A stretch of 64,000 nucleotides of DNA from Dyella_A sp051962475 (GTDB lineage Bacteria; Pseudomonadota; Gammaproteobacteria; Xanthomonadales; Rhodanobacteraceae), in the NCBI RefSeq assembly GCF_051962475.1, contig NZ_JBQCCF010000017.1, forward strand, positions 4,064-68,063. The letters run 5' to 3'. Positions 26,871-35,557 of this stretch are shown here, piece by piece. The translations under genes and the position numbers were made by a program. The notes beneath the pieces were generated by a model, which saw only the letters and a program-made list of their open reading frames with translations, was not told the origin of the DNA and ran no database searches. Position 1 is the stretch's first letter; each line of letters begins with the position of its first letter.

Positions 26871-26972
26871 GCGCTCGTCGGCGCTCCGCAGGAGTTGGCA
26901 CCGTCGCAGAAAGCATCTCTGCAGGTTGCCCCGGCTTCAAAGGGCCTGTCCCTCAGCCGGTCTCGATGAGTG
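26871..26972 (-). ncRNA. SAM-I (S-box) riboswitch aptamer
   Basis: The metX leader shows the conserved S-box elements in order: 5' P1 strand CTCATCG (26964-26970), GAGGGAC (26948-26954), GGCCCTTTGAAGCC, GGCAACCTGC (26921-26930), a P3 hairpin, GGTGCCAA (26895-26902), P4 as CTCC-TGC-GGAG (26884-26894), and the 3' P1 strand CGACGAG. P1 has one A.C mismatch. The class binds S-adenosylmethionine and turns genes off. There is no T-tract terminator before metX, so control is probably translational through the hairpin at the ribosome site. Confidence 0.93.
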
Positions 26973-26978
26973 GGGTGC

Positions 26979-27008
26979 ACTGTAGGACCGCCGCAGACAT
27001 CGTGTCAA
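26979..27008 (-). promoter_or_regulatory. metX promoter
   Basis: Minus-strand TTGACA (27003-27008) and TACAGT (26979-26984), 18 bp apart. The predicted start is close to 26972, immediately before the riboswitch 5' strand. The -35 box abuts the Met box. Confidence 0.65.
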
Positions 27009-27009
27009 C

Positions 27010-27025
27010 AGACGTCTAGACGTCT
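27010..27025. promoter_or_regulatory. MetJ operator (tandem Met boxes) of the metX operon
   Basis: The perfect 16-bp palindrome AGACGTCTAGACGTCT is exactly two head-to-tail copies of the AGACGTCT Met box, the minimal site that two MetJ dimers occupy cooperatively with SAM as co-repressor. It lies one base upstream of the -35 hexamer, so a bound repressor would block RNA polymerase. Confidence 0.9.
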
Positions 27026-27347
27026 ATACGCCCATATGCGAAATCATCATGTGCCGATTGGATGCACCTGAAACCATGTGCAGGCGCGCCCGGCACCATC
27101 CCGACGGTGCCGCTGGCGCACCATCTACTGCACAGGAAGGGTGGCACCTGGATGGCCGGTGGCCGGTGCGACCGGCGCCCTACCCCGACCACACCCCCGT
27201 CGCGGCACTACGCGATGCGTGCATCCATCGCCGAGCCAAACCGTTGGACCCGAGGGTTCTTGCGAGTGCCCCCCCCCCCGGCGCGGATGGACGGGCCTTC
27301 CAGGGCTGACCCGAATCAGCACCGAGCGGGCGACCAACTGCTAACGT
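27026..27347. other. Intergenic stretch with an 11-C tract
   Basis: No convincing gene in this 322-bp gap between the metX operator and the oxygenase gene; overlapping short frames have no family resemblance. It holds a homopolymer of 11 cytosines at 27269-27279, 69 bp upstream of the next start codon. Confidence 0.6.
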
Positions 27348-28091
27348 ATGCGCATGCCCTCCCTCCCCGATCTTCCGGCGCTACGCACCCGGCTCCAACG
27401 CGAAGGCTTCGCCTTTCTCACCGCCCAGGTCATGCGCGGCTTGCTGGACACGCCGCATGCGTTCGACGATTGGGAGGCGTTCGTCGCCAGCTGGAACGAC
27501 CTCGCCCCGGATACCTATCTGGCGGCACAGGGGCGGCACCGCCAACGCCGGCATGCCACGTTCGCCATCGACGCCGACGGCGCCCTGCAGCGCGCGCCGC
27601 ACCAGCCGCATTTCCAGAGCCTGGAGTACAACCCACTGCAGGGAAACATCCAGCGCTGGTTCCGGCCGATACACCCGGCGATCGCCGACGGCCCCAGCCT
27701 CCGCGGCATCCTGCGCTTCAGCCAGTCCCTCTTCGGCGCCCTCGCGCCCGAGGTGCGCGCCTGGCACGTGGAGACGCACCAGTTCCGGATCGAAGCGAAA
27801 GTTGGCGAGGCGGGCGAGCCCACCCCAGAAGGCCGGCACCGCGACGGCGTGGATTATGTGCTGGTGCTGATGATCGATCGGCAGAACATCGAGAGCGGCA
27901 CCACCACCATCCACACCGCCGACGGCGAGTTGCTGGGAAGCTTCACCCTGGTGCACCCACTGGACGCGGCGCTGGTGGACGACGCGCGCGTGTTCCACGG
28001 CGTGACCCCGGTGACTCCGCTCGATCCGGACCTGCCGGCGCATCGCGACGTGCTGGTGGTAACGTTCCGCCGCGCCGATCCGCCCGCCTGA
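27348..28091 (+). CDS. 2OG-Fe(II) dioxygenase family protein
   Basis: A 247-residue protein of the 2OG-Fe_Oxy_2 family (the family that includes L-isoleucine 4-hydroxylase). The iron triad is seen as GRHRDGVDYVLVLM (His-x-Asp, about 160-165) and the distal VFHGVTPV (about His-223), with an Arg in HRDVLVVTFRR for 2-oxoglutarate. QFRIEA and ESGTTTIH are typical of the family. The substrate may be a free amino acid, but this cannot be decided here. A second ATG two codons downstream is an equally good start. The DUF1304 gene follows 19 bp later. Confidence 0.85.
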   Translation: MRMPSLPDLPALRTRLQREGFAFLTAQVMRGLLDTPHAFDDWEAFVASWNDLAPDTYLAAQGRHRQRRHATFAIDADGALQRAPHQPHFQSLEYNPLQGNIQRWFRPIHPAIADGPSLRGILRFSQSLFGALAPEVRAWHVETHQFRIEAKVGEAGEPTPEGRHRDGVDYVLVLMIDRQNIESGTTTIHTADGELLGSFTLVHPLDAALVDDARVFHGVTPVTPLDPDLPAHRDVLVVTFRRADPPA

Positions 28092-28110
28092 ACCCCTTCC
28101 GAAACCCGCC

Positions 28111-28476
28111 ATGCCTCTTGCCGCCTCCGTCGTCATCGCCGTCATCGCCCTGCTGCACCTTTGGTTCCTGGTGCTGGAGATGTTCCTGTGGAACCGGCCG
28201 TCGGGGCGGCGCGCGTTCGGGCTGACGCCGGAATTCGCCGAACAGTCGAAGGTACTGGCGGCCAACCAAGGGCTGTACAACGGCTTTCTCGCCGCCGGAC
28301 TGACGTGGGGGCTGTGGCTGGGCGGCAGCGAGGGCCTGCACGTGAAAGCCTTCTTTCTCGGCTGCGTACTGGTGGCTGGCGTGTATGGCGGGCTCACCGC
28401 CACGCGCAAGGTGCTGTGGATCCAGGCCGCCCCGGCGGCCCTTGGCCTGGCGTTGCTGCTGGCGAGCAGCGCATGA
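28111..28476 (+). CDS. DUF1304 family membrane protein
   Basis: A 121-residue inner-membrane protein with four hydrophobic segments (about 4-24, 52-70, 78-96, 101-119). The sequence LLHLWFLVLEMFLW, NQGLYNGFLAAGLTWGL and LTATRKVLWIQ matches the DUF1304 family, which has no known function. It lies 19 bp after the oxygenase gene and is probably co-transcribed with it. Confidence 0.9.
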   Translation: MPLAASVVIAVIALLHLWFLVLEMFLWNRPSGRRAFGLTPEFAEQSKVLAANQGLYNGFLAAGLTWGLWLGGSEGLHVKAFFLGCVLVAGVYGGLTATRKVLWIQAAPAALGLALLLASSA

Positions 28477-28552
28477 CCTCGTCGGGCTAACGCGCCGCTA
28501 GCGGGCAGCTGGCTACGATCTCGACGTTCTTCCATCCAGAAAAGGCTGCGGC

Positions 28553-29719
28553 ATGCCCCACGGGTCCACCCATCACCGGGACGATGCCCTTCGTTCTGCG
28601 CCCCACCCCGACGAGCGGCTCGCCTTCTATCGCGACAACACGTTCCAGCGGGAGTTGCGCCGGCGGGTGGAGGCCGACTTCCGCGAGCGCGGCTGCGCGC
28701 AACGCGACAGCGCGACGATGTACGCAAAAACCGCGATCATCCTGACGGCATTCGCCGCCTCGTACATCGCCCTGGTGTTCTTCGCGCGGGCGTGGTGGCA
28801 GGCGCTCCCGCTGACCCTGCTGTTGGGCACCGCGATGGCCGGCGTCGGCTTCAACATCATGCACGACGGCGGCCACCAGGCGTATTCTCGGCATCGCTGG
28901 GTGAACAAGCTGATGGCGTTCACGCTCGACCTGGTCGGCGGCAGCTCATACATCTGGCAGTGGAAGCACGCGCGCTACCACCACACTTACGTCAACATTG
29001 CCCAGCACGACAGCGACATCGACCTGGGCGTGCTCGGCCGACTCTCGCCCGAGCAGCCGCGGCGGCCGTGGCACCGCTTCCAGCACGTCTACCTTTGGGT
29101 GCTCTACACGGTCACGGCGATCCGCTGGCACCTGTACGGCGACTTCCGCGACATGATCACCGGCCGCATCGGCGAGCGGCCGTTCGATCGTCCGCGCGGC
29201 GGCGATCTGGTTCTGTTCGTGCTGGGCAAGCTCGTCTTTTTCGCGCTGGCCTTCGGGCTGCCGCTGGCGTTCCACTCGCTGGGCATGGTGGCGGCGTTCT
29301 ACGCGGCGGTGTCAGCAGTGGCGGGGTTCCTGTTGGCGATCGTGTTCCAGCTGGCGCACGTGGTGGAAGAGGCGGACTTTCCGCAGCCCGACCCCGCCAG
29401 CGGCCACATGGAAACGCCCTGGGCGATCCACCAGCTGCAGACCACAGTCGACTTTGCGCGCGGCAACCGCGTGCTCAGCTGGCTGATCGGCGGGCTCAAC
29501 TTCCAGGTGGAGCACCACCTGTTCGTACGCATCAGCCACGTGCACTACCCGGCCGTTGCCAAAGTGGTGGAGGCGACCTGCCGCGAGTTCGGCGTGCCGT
29601 ACCACGCGCACCGCACGTTCTTCGCCGGCATCGCCTCGCACTATCGCTGGCTGCGCCGGCTGGGCGCGGCGCCGGCCGAGGCCCCGACGGTTAACGCCGA
29701 GCCGTTACCGGCCCACTGA
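28553..29719 (+). CDS. Fatty acid desaturase (acyl-lipid type)
   Basis: A 388-residue membrane di-iron desaturase. The three histidine boxes are present: HDGGHQAYS (HxxxH, about 104-108), HARYHHTYVN (HxxHH, about 138-142) and QVEHHLFVRISHVHY (HxxHH region, about 326-330), with four hydrophobic segments between. It belongs to the front-end/omega-type desaturase branch also seen in linoleoyl-CoA desaturases and would introduce a double bond into membrane acyl chains. It is preceded by a 70-bp gap after the DUF1304 gene. Confidence 0.92.
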   Translation: MPHGSTHHRDDALRSAPHPDERLAFYRDNTFQRELRRRVEADFRERGCAQRDSATMYAKTAIILTAFAASYIALVFFARAWWQALPLTLLLGTAMAGVGFNIMHDGGHQAYSRHRWVNKLMAFTLDLVGGSSYIWQWKHARYHHTYVNIAQHDSDIDLGVLGRLSPEQPRRPWHRFQHVYLWVLYTVTAIRWHLYGDFRDMITGRIGERPFDRPRGGDLVLFVLGKLVFFALAFGLPLAFHSLGMVAAFYAAVSAVAGFLLAIVFQLAHVVEEADFPQPDPASGHMETPWAIHQLQTTVDFARGNRVLSWLIGGLNFQVEHHLFVRISHVHYPAVAKVVEATCREFGVPYHAHRTFFAGIASHYRWLRRLGAAPAEAPTVNAEPLPAH

Positions 29720-30152
29720 GCTGCCGCGCTCTGCGCGGCCTTCGCCCCCGTGCCACGGAACCTGGCGCGGGGATGAGGCCTTCCCAGGGATGGCTGGCTG
29801 AACGGGATTTGCCATCGCTCCGGCCGCGCAAATACTGCCGCAAGCCGCTCGGTCACCGCAGCCGGGGTCCATCGGCGGGGCGCCGGCGACCGCGGGCGGA
29901 TCCCAAGCCCCCTCTCCCCGCGGGCCAAAGGCCACGCCGCGCCGCGTCGGCCGCCCGCCGCGCCGGGCGCCTGAACGCAGGACTCTGATTTATCAAGAAA
30001 CCCGGCTATAATCGGCGGTTTGACGCACCTGCGCCCTGTCCAATCGGGAGCGGTGCGAGCACCGCCAACCGCAAGCGCACGACATTCCATGGGGCAGCAC
30101 GAGCGCTGTCCTGCTCACGCTTCCCTTAAAACGCACCTACGGAACTCCGACA
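29720..30152. other. Intergenic leader of the EF-G gene
   Basis: A 433-bp gap without a convincing gene. The first part is very GC-rich with short inverted repeats; the right part carries a TATAAT hexamer and then a leader of about 130 nt with several small potential hairpins such as CGGTGCGAGCACCG (30050-30063). Confidence 0.6.
30007..30012 (+). promoter_or_regulatory. Candidate -10 box of the EF-G gene
   Basis: Perfect TATAAT. The best -35 upstream (CTGATT, 29985-29990, 16-bp spacing) is weak. The transcript would begin near 30019. Confidence 0.55.
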
Positions 30153-32294
30153 GTGGCCCGACAGAAACCCCTCAAGCTCTACCGCAACATCGGCATCATT
30201 GCGCACATCGACGCCGGCAAGACGACGACCACCGAGCGTGTCCTGTACTACACCGGCAAGAAGCACCAGATCGTCGACGTGCATGACACCAAGGACGGCA
30301 AGGGCTCGACCACGACCGATTACCTGGAGCAGGAGCGCAAGCGCGGCATCACCATCCAGTCGGCCGCCGTGTCGACCGAGTGGAAGGGCCATCAGATCAA
30401 CGTGATCGACACCCCGGGGCACGTGGACTTCACCATCGAGGTGAACCGCTCGCTGCGCGTGCTGGACGGCGCCGTGGTGGTGTTCGACGGCGTTGCCGGC
30501 GTGGAGCCGCAGACCGAGACCAACTGGCGCCTGGCCGACCAGTACAACGTGCCGCGCATGTGCTACGTCAACAAGATGGACCGCATTGGCGCGAACTTTA
30601 AGCACTGCGTGGACGGCATCCGCAACCGCCTGGGCGCCAACGCCGTGCTGTGCCAGGTTCCGCTGGGCAGCCACGACGAATTCATCGGCATGGCCGACCT
30701 GATCGCCGGTCTTGGCTACATCTGGCTGGGTGACGACAAGGACAGCAAGTGGGAGAGCGTGCCGCTCGACCAGGTGGCCGACCACCCGAAGGTGAAGGCG
30801 TTCCAGTCCGCTGCCGACAAGGAGTGGGTGGCCAACCTCGCCGCGCTGCGTGAACAGAGCATCGAGACCGCCGTCGAGATGGACGACGACGCCATGGACG
30901 CCTACCTGTCCTCGGGCGAGATCCCCTCGCTGGAGAAGCTCAAGGAGTGCATCCGCAAGGGTTGCGTGGCCGGCAAGCTGGTGCCGGTGTTCTGCGGCTC
31001 CTCGTACCGCAACAAGGGCGTGCAGCAGTTGCTGGACGGCGTGATCGACTACATGCCGTTCCCGGGCGAGAACGGCGGCATCTCCATGGTGGACGAGGAT
31101 GGCCACGTCATCGGCGAGCAGGAAGTGACCGACGACGCGCCGGTGCGCGCGCTGGCCTTCAAGGTGATCAACGACCAGTTCGGCACGCTCACCTTCACCC
31201 GCATCTACTCCGGCGTGATCAAGAAGGGCGACACCCTGCAGAACGTCACCCGCGGCAAGAAGGAGCGCATCGGCCGCATCGTGGAAGTGCAGGCGAACGC
31301 CACCAAGGAAATCGACGAGGTCCGCGCCGGCGACATCTGCGCGTTCGTCTCGCTGAAGGAAACCGAGACCGGTGACTCGCTCACCGATCCGGGCCATCCG
31401 GTGCTGCTGGAGCGCATGCGCTTCCCGGACCCGGTGATCAGCGTGTCGGTGGAGCCGAAGAGCCGCAACGACGTCGACAAGATGTCCACCGCGCTCTACA
31501 AGATGGTGAAGGCCGACCCGTCGCTGAAGCTGGAAGTGGACAAGGAAACCGGGCAGACCGTGCTCAAGGGTATGGGCGAGCTGCACCTGGAAATCACCAT
31601 CGACCGCATGCGCACCGAGCTGGGCGTGGACGCGAACATGGGCAAGCCCAAGGTCAGCTTCCGCGAAGCCTTCGGCAACACCGTCGAGCACACCTACACC
31701 CACAAGAAGCAGTCCGGTGGTTCGGGCCAGTTCGCCGAAGTGAAGATGATCTTCGAGCCGGGCGAGCCGGGTTCGGGCGTGGTGTTCTCCGACGAGATCG
31801 TCGGTGGCCGCGTGCCGCGCGAGTACATCCCGGCCGTGCAGCACGCGATCGAGGTGGAGTCGCGCCAGGGCCAGGTGGCCGGTTACGAAGTGCTCGACTT
31901 CAAGGCGCGCCTGGTGGACGGCAAGTACCACGACGTCGACTCGTCGGCGCTGGCCTTCGAAATCGCCGGCCGCCAGTGCTTCCGCGAAGCGCAGCGCATG
32001 TCCAAGCCTAAGCTGCTCGAGCCGATCATGAGCCTGGAAGTGGTGACCGAGGCCGATTACCTCGGCGACATCATCGGCGACATCAACCGTCGTCGCGGCT
32101 CGGTCAGCGACCAGGGCCAGAAGGGTCCGCAGGCCTTCGTGCAGGGCTTCGTGCCGCTGGCGGAGATGTTCGGCTACATCAACTTCCTGCGTTCGGCCAC
32201 CTCCGGCCGCGGCACCTTCACGATGATCTTCGATCACTACGAGGAAGTGCCGGCGAACCTGGTCGACAAGCTGATGGAGAAGGAGGCGAAGTAA
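30153..32294 (+). CDS. fusA: Elongation factor G (isolated, probably second copy)
   Basis: A 713-residue translocation GTPase with all five EF-G domains. The G1 loop is AHIDAGKTTTTERV (about 17-30), G2/switch I ERKRGITIQSA, G3 DTPGHVDFT and G4 NKMD; the domain IV-V region is complete (GHL-type LEPIMSLEVV, SGRGTFTMIFDHYEEVP). It begins at GTG. The gene stands alone, without rpsL, rpsG or tuf, and its switch region (DTKDGKGSTTTDYLEQE) differs from the DGAATMDWMEQE of housekeeping EF-G. It is therefore likely to be the second, FusA2-like copy, with a role in translocation or ribosome recycling. Confidence 0.9.
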   Translation: MARQKPLKLYRNIGIIAHIDAGKTTTTERVLYYTGKKHQIVDVHDTKDGKGSTTTDYLEQERKRGITIQSAAVSTEWKGHQINVIDTPGHVDFTIEVNRSLRVLDGAVVVFDGVAGVEPQTETNWRLADQYNVPRMCYVNKMDRIGANFKHCVDGIRNRLGANAVLCQVPLGSHDEFIGMADLIAGLGYIWLGDDKDSKWESVPLDQVADHPKVKAFQSAADKEWVANLAALREQSIETAVEMDDDAMDAYLSSGEIPSLEKLKECIRKGCVAGKLVPVFCGSSYRNKGVQQLLDGVIDYMPFPGENGGISMVDEDGHVIGEQEVTDDAPVRALAFKVINDQFGTLTFTRIYSGVIKKGDTLQNVTRGKKERIGRIVEVQANATKEIDEVRAGDICAFVSLKETETGDSLTDPGHPVLLERMRFPDPVISVSVEPKSRNDVDKMSTALYKMVKADPSLKLEVDKETGQTVLKGMGELHLEITIDRMRTELGVDANMGKPKVSFREAFGNTVEHTYTHKKQSGGSGQFAEVKMIFEPGEPGSGVVFSDEIVGGRVPREYIPAVQHAIEVESRQGQVAGYEVLDFKARLVDGKYHDVDSSALAFEIAGRQCFREAQRMSKPKLLEPIMSLEVVTEADYLGDIIGDINRRRGSVSDQGQKGPQAFVQGFVPLAEMFGYINFLRSATSGRGTFTMIFDHYEEVPANLVDKLMEKEAK

Positions 32295-32336
32295 GCTCTC
32301 GCCCCCCAAGTACACCGGCTTCACAGCCGGTGACGG

Positions 32337-32370
32337 AAAAAGCCCGGAGAGCGATCTCCGGGCTTTTTTT
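32337..32370 (+). terminator. Rho-independent terminator after EF-G
   Basis: 14-bp stem (32337-32350, 32355-32368) with a GCGA loop and a T run. A smaller hairpin ACCGGCTTCACAGCCGGT lies just before it. Confidence 0.93.
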
Positions 32371-32529
32371 GTACCTGTCGCAACTTCATGCGAGCGCGCA
32401 AGTGGCCTTGTGCATCACTTGGTGCATCGCATGGTGACAAGGCTGCATGCGCTCGCCGATGCTCCGCGCCCACCGGTGAAGCAGGGGATTGCCGGCACCA
32501 TCGACTCGTCGTCTTTCAGGGAGATCACC

Positions 32530-35445
32530 ATGTACATCGGTCACTCACGCGGTGCGACCGCCCTACGCCCCCAGCCTCGCCGGCACCGGCTCGCGCTGGC
32601 CTGCCAGACGGCTTTGTTCGGGCTGCTCGTCGCCGGCGCTGCGAAGGCACAGGACACGCCACCGACGCCACCCGCGCAGCAGCAGAACGAATCGAGCACG
32701 CCGGCGAATCCCACGCCGTCGACGAAAAAGCCCGCCAAACCCGGCGCCACCACGCTGCAGACGGTGGTCGTCACCGGCATTCGCGGCAGCATCGAAAGCT
32801 CGATCAAGGCCAAGCAGAATTCCGACGACATCATCGAGGCGGTTTCGGCCGAGGACATCGGCAAGCTGCCCGACGCCAGCATCGCCGAGAGCCTGGCCCG
32901 CCTGCCCGGCTTGGCCACGCAGCGGCTGGACGGGCGCGCCAACGTGATCTCGATCCGCGGCCTGTCGCCTGACTTCGCCGGCACCACGCTCAACGGGCGC
33001 GAGCAGGCCACGATCGGCGAGAACCGCGGGGTGGAATACGACCAGTACCCCTCCGAGCTGATCAGCAGCGCCGCGGTCTACAAGACGCCCGATGCCAGCC
33101 TGATCGGCCAGGGCCTCTCCGGCACCGTCGACCTGCACACCATCCGCCCGCTCGATCTGGACAAGCGCACCGTCGTGCTCAACCTGCGCGGCGAGCACAC
33201 CACCAACGGCAAGCTCAACCCCGGCTCGGGTGTGGGCGACATGGGCCACCGCGCCAGCTTCTCGTACATCGACCAGTTCCTCGACCACACGCTGGGCATC
33301 GCGGTCGGCTTCGCCCAGCTCGACTCGCCGATCCAGGAAAAGCAGTACCAGGCCTGGTGGTGGAGCGTGGACAACGGCCCGGCCGGCATCGACCAGAACT
33401 GGGGTGGGCCGCACACACCGGGCATGCCCGATAGCGTGATCTCGCAGGAAGGGATGCAGCTGCGCGCCAAGTCGGAGCAGCAGAAGCGCAACGGCCTGAT
33501 GACGGTGATCGAGTGGGCGCCCGGCGAGCACTACCACTCGACGTTGGACCTCTACTACTCGACCTTCAACCAGCGCCAGACCACCAACGGCGTGCAGTGG
33601 TCGAGCAGCCCGTACGACAACGTCTCCTACGACAACGTCGGCACCGTGCCTTACCAGCCGTATCCGCTGGTCACCTCCGGCACCATCAACGGCATCGCGC
33701 CGATCCTGCAGAACCAGTTCAACAAGGAGCACGACAAGCTGTTCTCCGCCGGCTGGAACAACCAGTACGACTTCGGCAACGAATGGCAGGCCTCGGCCGA
33801 CCTCTCCTATTCCACCGCCAAGAAGAGGCTGCACGACGCCTACCTGTTTGCCGGCCTGCCGAACGGTGGCCTCACCAGCGTGCAGTTCCAGACGCCGATC
33901 GGCGATGGCTATCCGCACTTCACACCCGGCGTGGACCTGGCCAACCCGGCCAACCTCGTGTTCACCGATCCGGACAACTACGGCTACAACGGCCGCGAGG
34001 AGTTCGACCGCCAGAAGGACACCATCAAGGCGATCCGGCTGGAGGCCACCCGCACGCTGGGCTGGATCTTCTCCAGCATGAACCTGGGCGCGGACTACTC
34101 CGACCGCACTAAGGTGAAGTCGGCGGACGTCTATTTCGCCTGGCTCAACGGCAACGGCTCCACCGCCGGTACCTATGACCACACCTTCGGCACGCCGATC
34201 GATCCGGGCCTGCTCTATGGCCCCACGTCCTTGAGCTACGGCGGCATTCCCGGTGCGCTCAACTACGACGTGCTCGGCGCACTGCACAGCCAGTTCTACG
34301 TCACCCAGCGCAACGGCCTGGCCGACTACAACCGCAACTACACCGTGCGCGAAAAGGTGCCGGTGGCCTACGCCAAGTTCAACATCGACAGCCACCTGGG
34401 CGACGTGCCGCTGCGCGGCAACGTGGGCGTGCAGTTTGTGCGCACCGACCAGTCCTCGCAGGCGCTGCAGACCAACGGCGACACCCTGGTGGGCCGCATC
34501 GCCGACGGCGCGAAGTACAACGAGGTGCTGCCCAGCCTGAACCTTGTCGCCCAGCTCACCGACCACCAGGTGCTGCGCTTCGGCCTGGCCAAGACCATGG
34601 CGCGCGGGCGCATCGACGACGAGAAGGTCGCCACCTCGGCGAGCGTGTTCCAGGTAAAGGACGGCCCGGCCGCCGGCCAGGTGCTGTGGTCGGGCAGCGG
34701 CGGCAATCCCAAGCTCAAGCCGTACATCGCGGTGGGCACCGACCTCTCGTGGGAGAACTACTTCGGTACGTCCAGCTACGTCGCGGTGGCCGTGTTCAAC
34801 AAGAACCTGCTGAACTACATCTACAACCAGACCACGCTCGACTACGATTTCTCCCACTACACCAACGACAACCCCACGCTCACGCCATCGAGCAACATCG
34901 GCTCGTTCACCCGGCCAGAGAACGGCACCGGCGGCAAGATGCAGGGCCTGGAGCTGTCCGGCGCACTGGAAGGCGGCCTGCTGGCGGACGCACTCGATGG
35001 CTTTGGCGTGCAGGCGAACTTTTCGCTGACCAACAGCAACATCCCCAAGAGCTCGGTGTCGTCCATTCCGGGCGGGCCGGCGACGCTGCCCGGCCTCTCG
35101 CGCAAGGTGGCGAACCTCGCCCTGTACTACGAAAAGCACCGCTTCTCCGCGCGCATCGCCGAGCGCTACCGCTCCTCCTTCACCGGCGAGGCGGTGGCCC
35201 TGTTCGACCAGCTCGGCTACACCCGCGTGCTGGCCAACAAGCAGACCGATCTGCAACTGGGCTACGCCTTCGACGAAGGACGCTGGAACGGCCTGTCGAT
35301 CCTGCTGCAGGTGAACAACCTCACCAACACGCCCGACAAGACTCAGCAGATCGCAGGCCTGCCGAACAGCGTCCAGGTGGCGCGCCCGCTGGAGTACGAC
35401 ACCTGGGGCCGCACGCTGATGTTCGGCGTGAACTACAAGCTCTGA
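32530..35445 (+). CDS. TonB-dependent outer-membrane receptor
   Basis: A 971-residue outer-membrane receptor. A long basic signal peptide ends near residue 37 (GAAKA-QD), followed by a Pro/Thr-rich linker (38-75), a plug domain with TTLQTVVVTGIRGSIESS and ARLPGLATQRLDGRANVISI (about 75-210), and a 22-strand barrel ending in the aromatic NYKL. The AEDIGKLPDASIAESLARLPG stretch is typical of the large Xanthomonad/Caulobacter receptor group that imports carbohydrates or other polymers. The start at 32530 has a GGGAGA site. An M20 peptidase gene follows 112 bp later, which may hint at a peptide ligand, but this is inference. Confidence 0.94.
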   Translation: MYIGHSRGATALRPQPRRHRLALACQTALFGLLVAGAAKAQDTPPTPPAQQQNESSTPANPTPSTKKPAKPGATTLQTVVVTGIRGSIESSIKAKQNSDDIIEAVSAEDIGKLPDASIAESLARLPGLATQRLDGRANVISIRGLSPDFAGTTLNGREQATIGENRGVEYDQYPSELISSAAVYKTPDASLIGQGLSGTVDLHTIRPLDLDKRTVVLNLRGEHTTNGKLNPGSGVGDMGHRASFSYIDQFLDHTLGIAVGFAQLDSPIQEKQYQAWWWSVDNGPAGIDQNWGGPHTPGMPDSVISQEGMQLRAKSEQQKRNGLMTVIEWAPGEHYHSTLDLYYSTFNQRQTTNGVQWSSSPYDNVSYDNVGTVPYQPYPLVTSGTINGIAPILQNQFNKEHDKLFSAGWNNQYDFGNEWQASADLSYSTAKKRLHDAYLFAGLPNGGLTSVQFQTPIGDGYPHFTPGVDLANPANLVFTDPDNYGYNGREEFDRQKDTIKAIRLEATRTLGWIFSSMNLGADYSDRTKVKSADVYFAWLNGNGSTAGTYDHTFGTPIDPGLLYGPTSLSYGGIPGALNYDVLGALHSQFYVTQRNGLADYNRNYTVREKVPVAYAKFNIDSHLGDVPLRGNVGVQFVRTDQSSQALQTNGDTLVGRIADGAKYNEVLPSLNLVAQLTDHQVLRFGLAKTMARGRIDDEKVATSASVFQVKDGPAAGQVLWSGSGGNPKLKPYIAVGTDLSWENYFGTSSYVAVAVFNKNLLNYIYNQTTLDYDFSHYTNDNPTLTPSSNIGSFTRPENGTGGKMQGLELSGALEGGLLADALDGFGVQANFSLTNSNIPKSSVSSIPGGPATLPGLSRKVANLALYYEKHRFSARIAERYRSSFTGEAVALFDQLGYTRVLANKQTDLQLGYAFDEGRWNGLSILLQVNNLTNTPDKTQQIAGLPNSVQVARPLEYDTWGRTLMFGVNYKL

Positions 35446-35557
35446 CCGATTGCGCCGGCCCGGGAACTGCCCGGGTCGGCGCAATCCGGTGCATGCGCCT
35501 GCGCGGCCGCGCATACTCCGAGAACGTGCAATCACGCGCCTCGGGGAGAACCATCGG

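Noticed and set aside
27049..28225. Long plus-strand frames overlapping the 2OG oxygenase
   Set aside because: They are out-of-frame with the conserved oxygenase and encode Pro/Arg/Ala-rich sequence.
30126..32324. 732-codon open frame antisense to EF-G
   Set aside because: It is a GC-rich shadow frame: low-complexity His/Ala/Arg/Leu protein with no family motif, while the other strand is an unmistakable EF-G.
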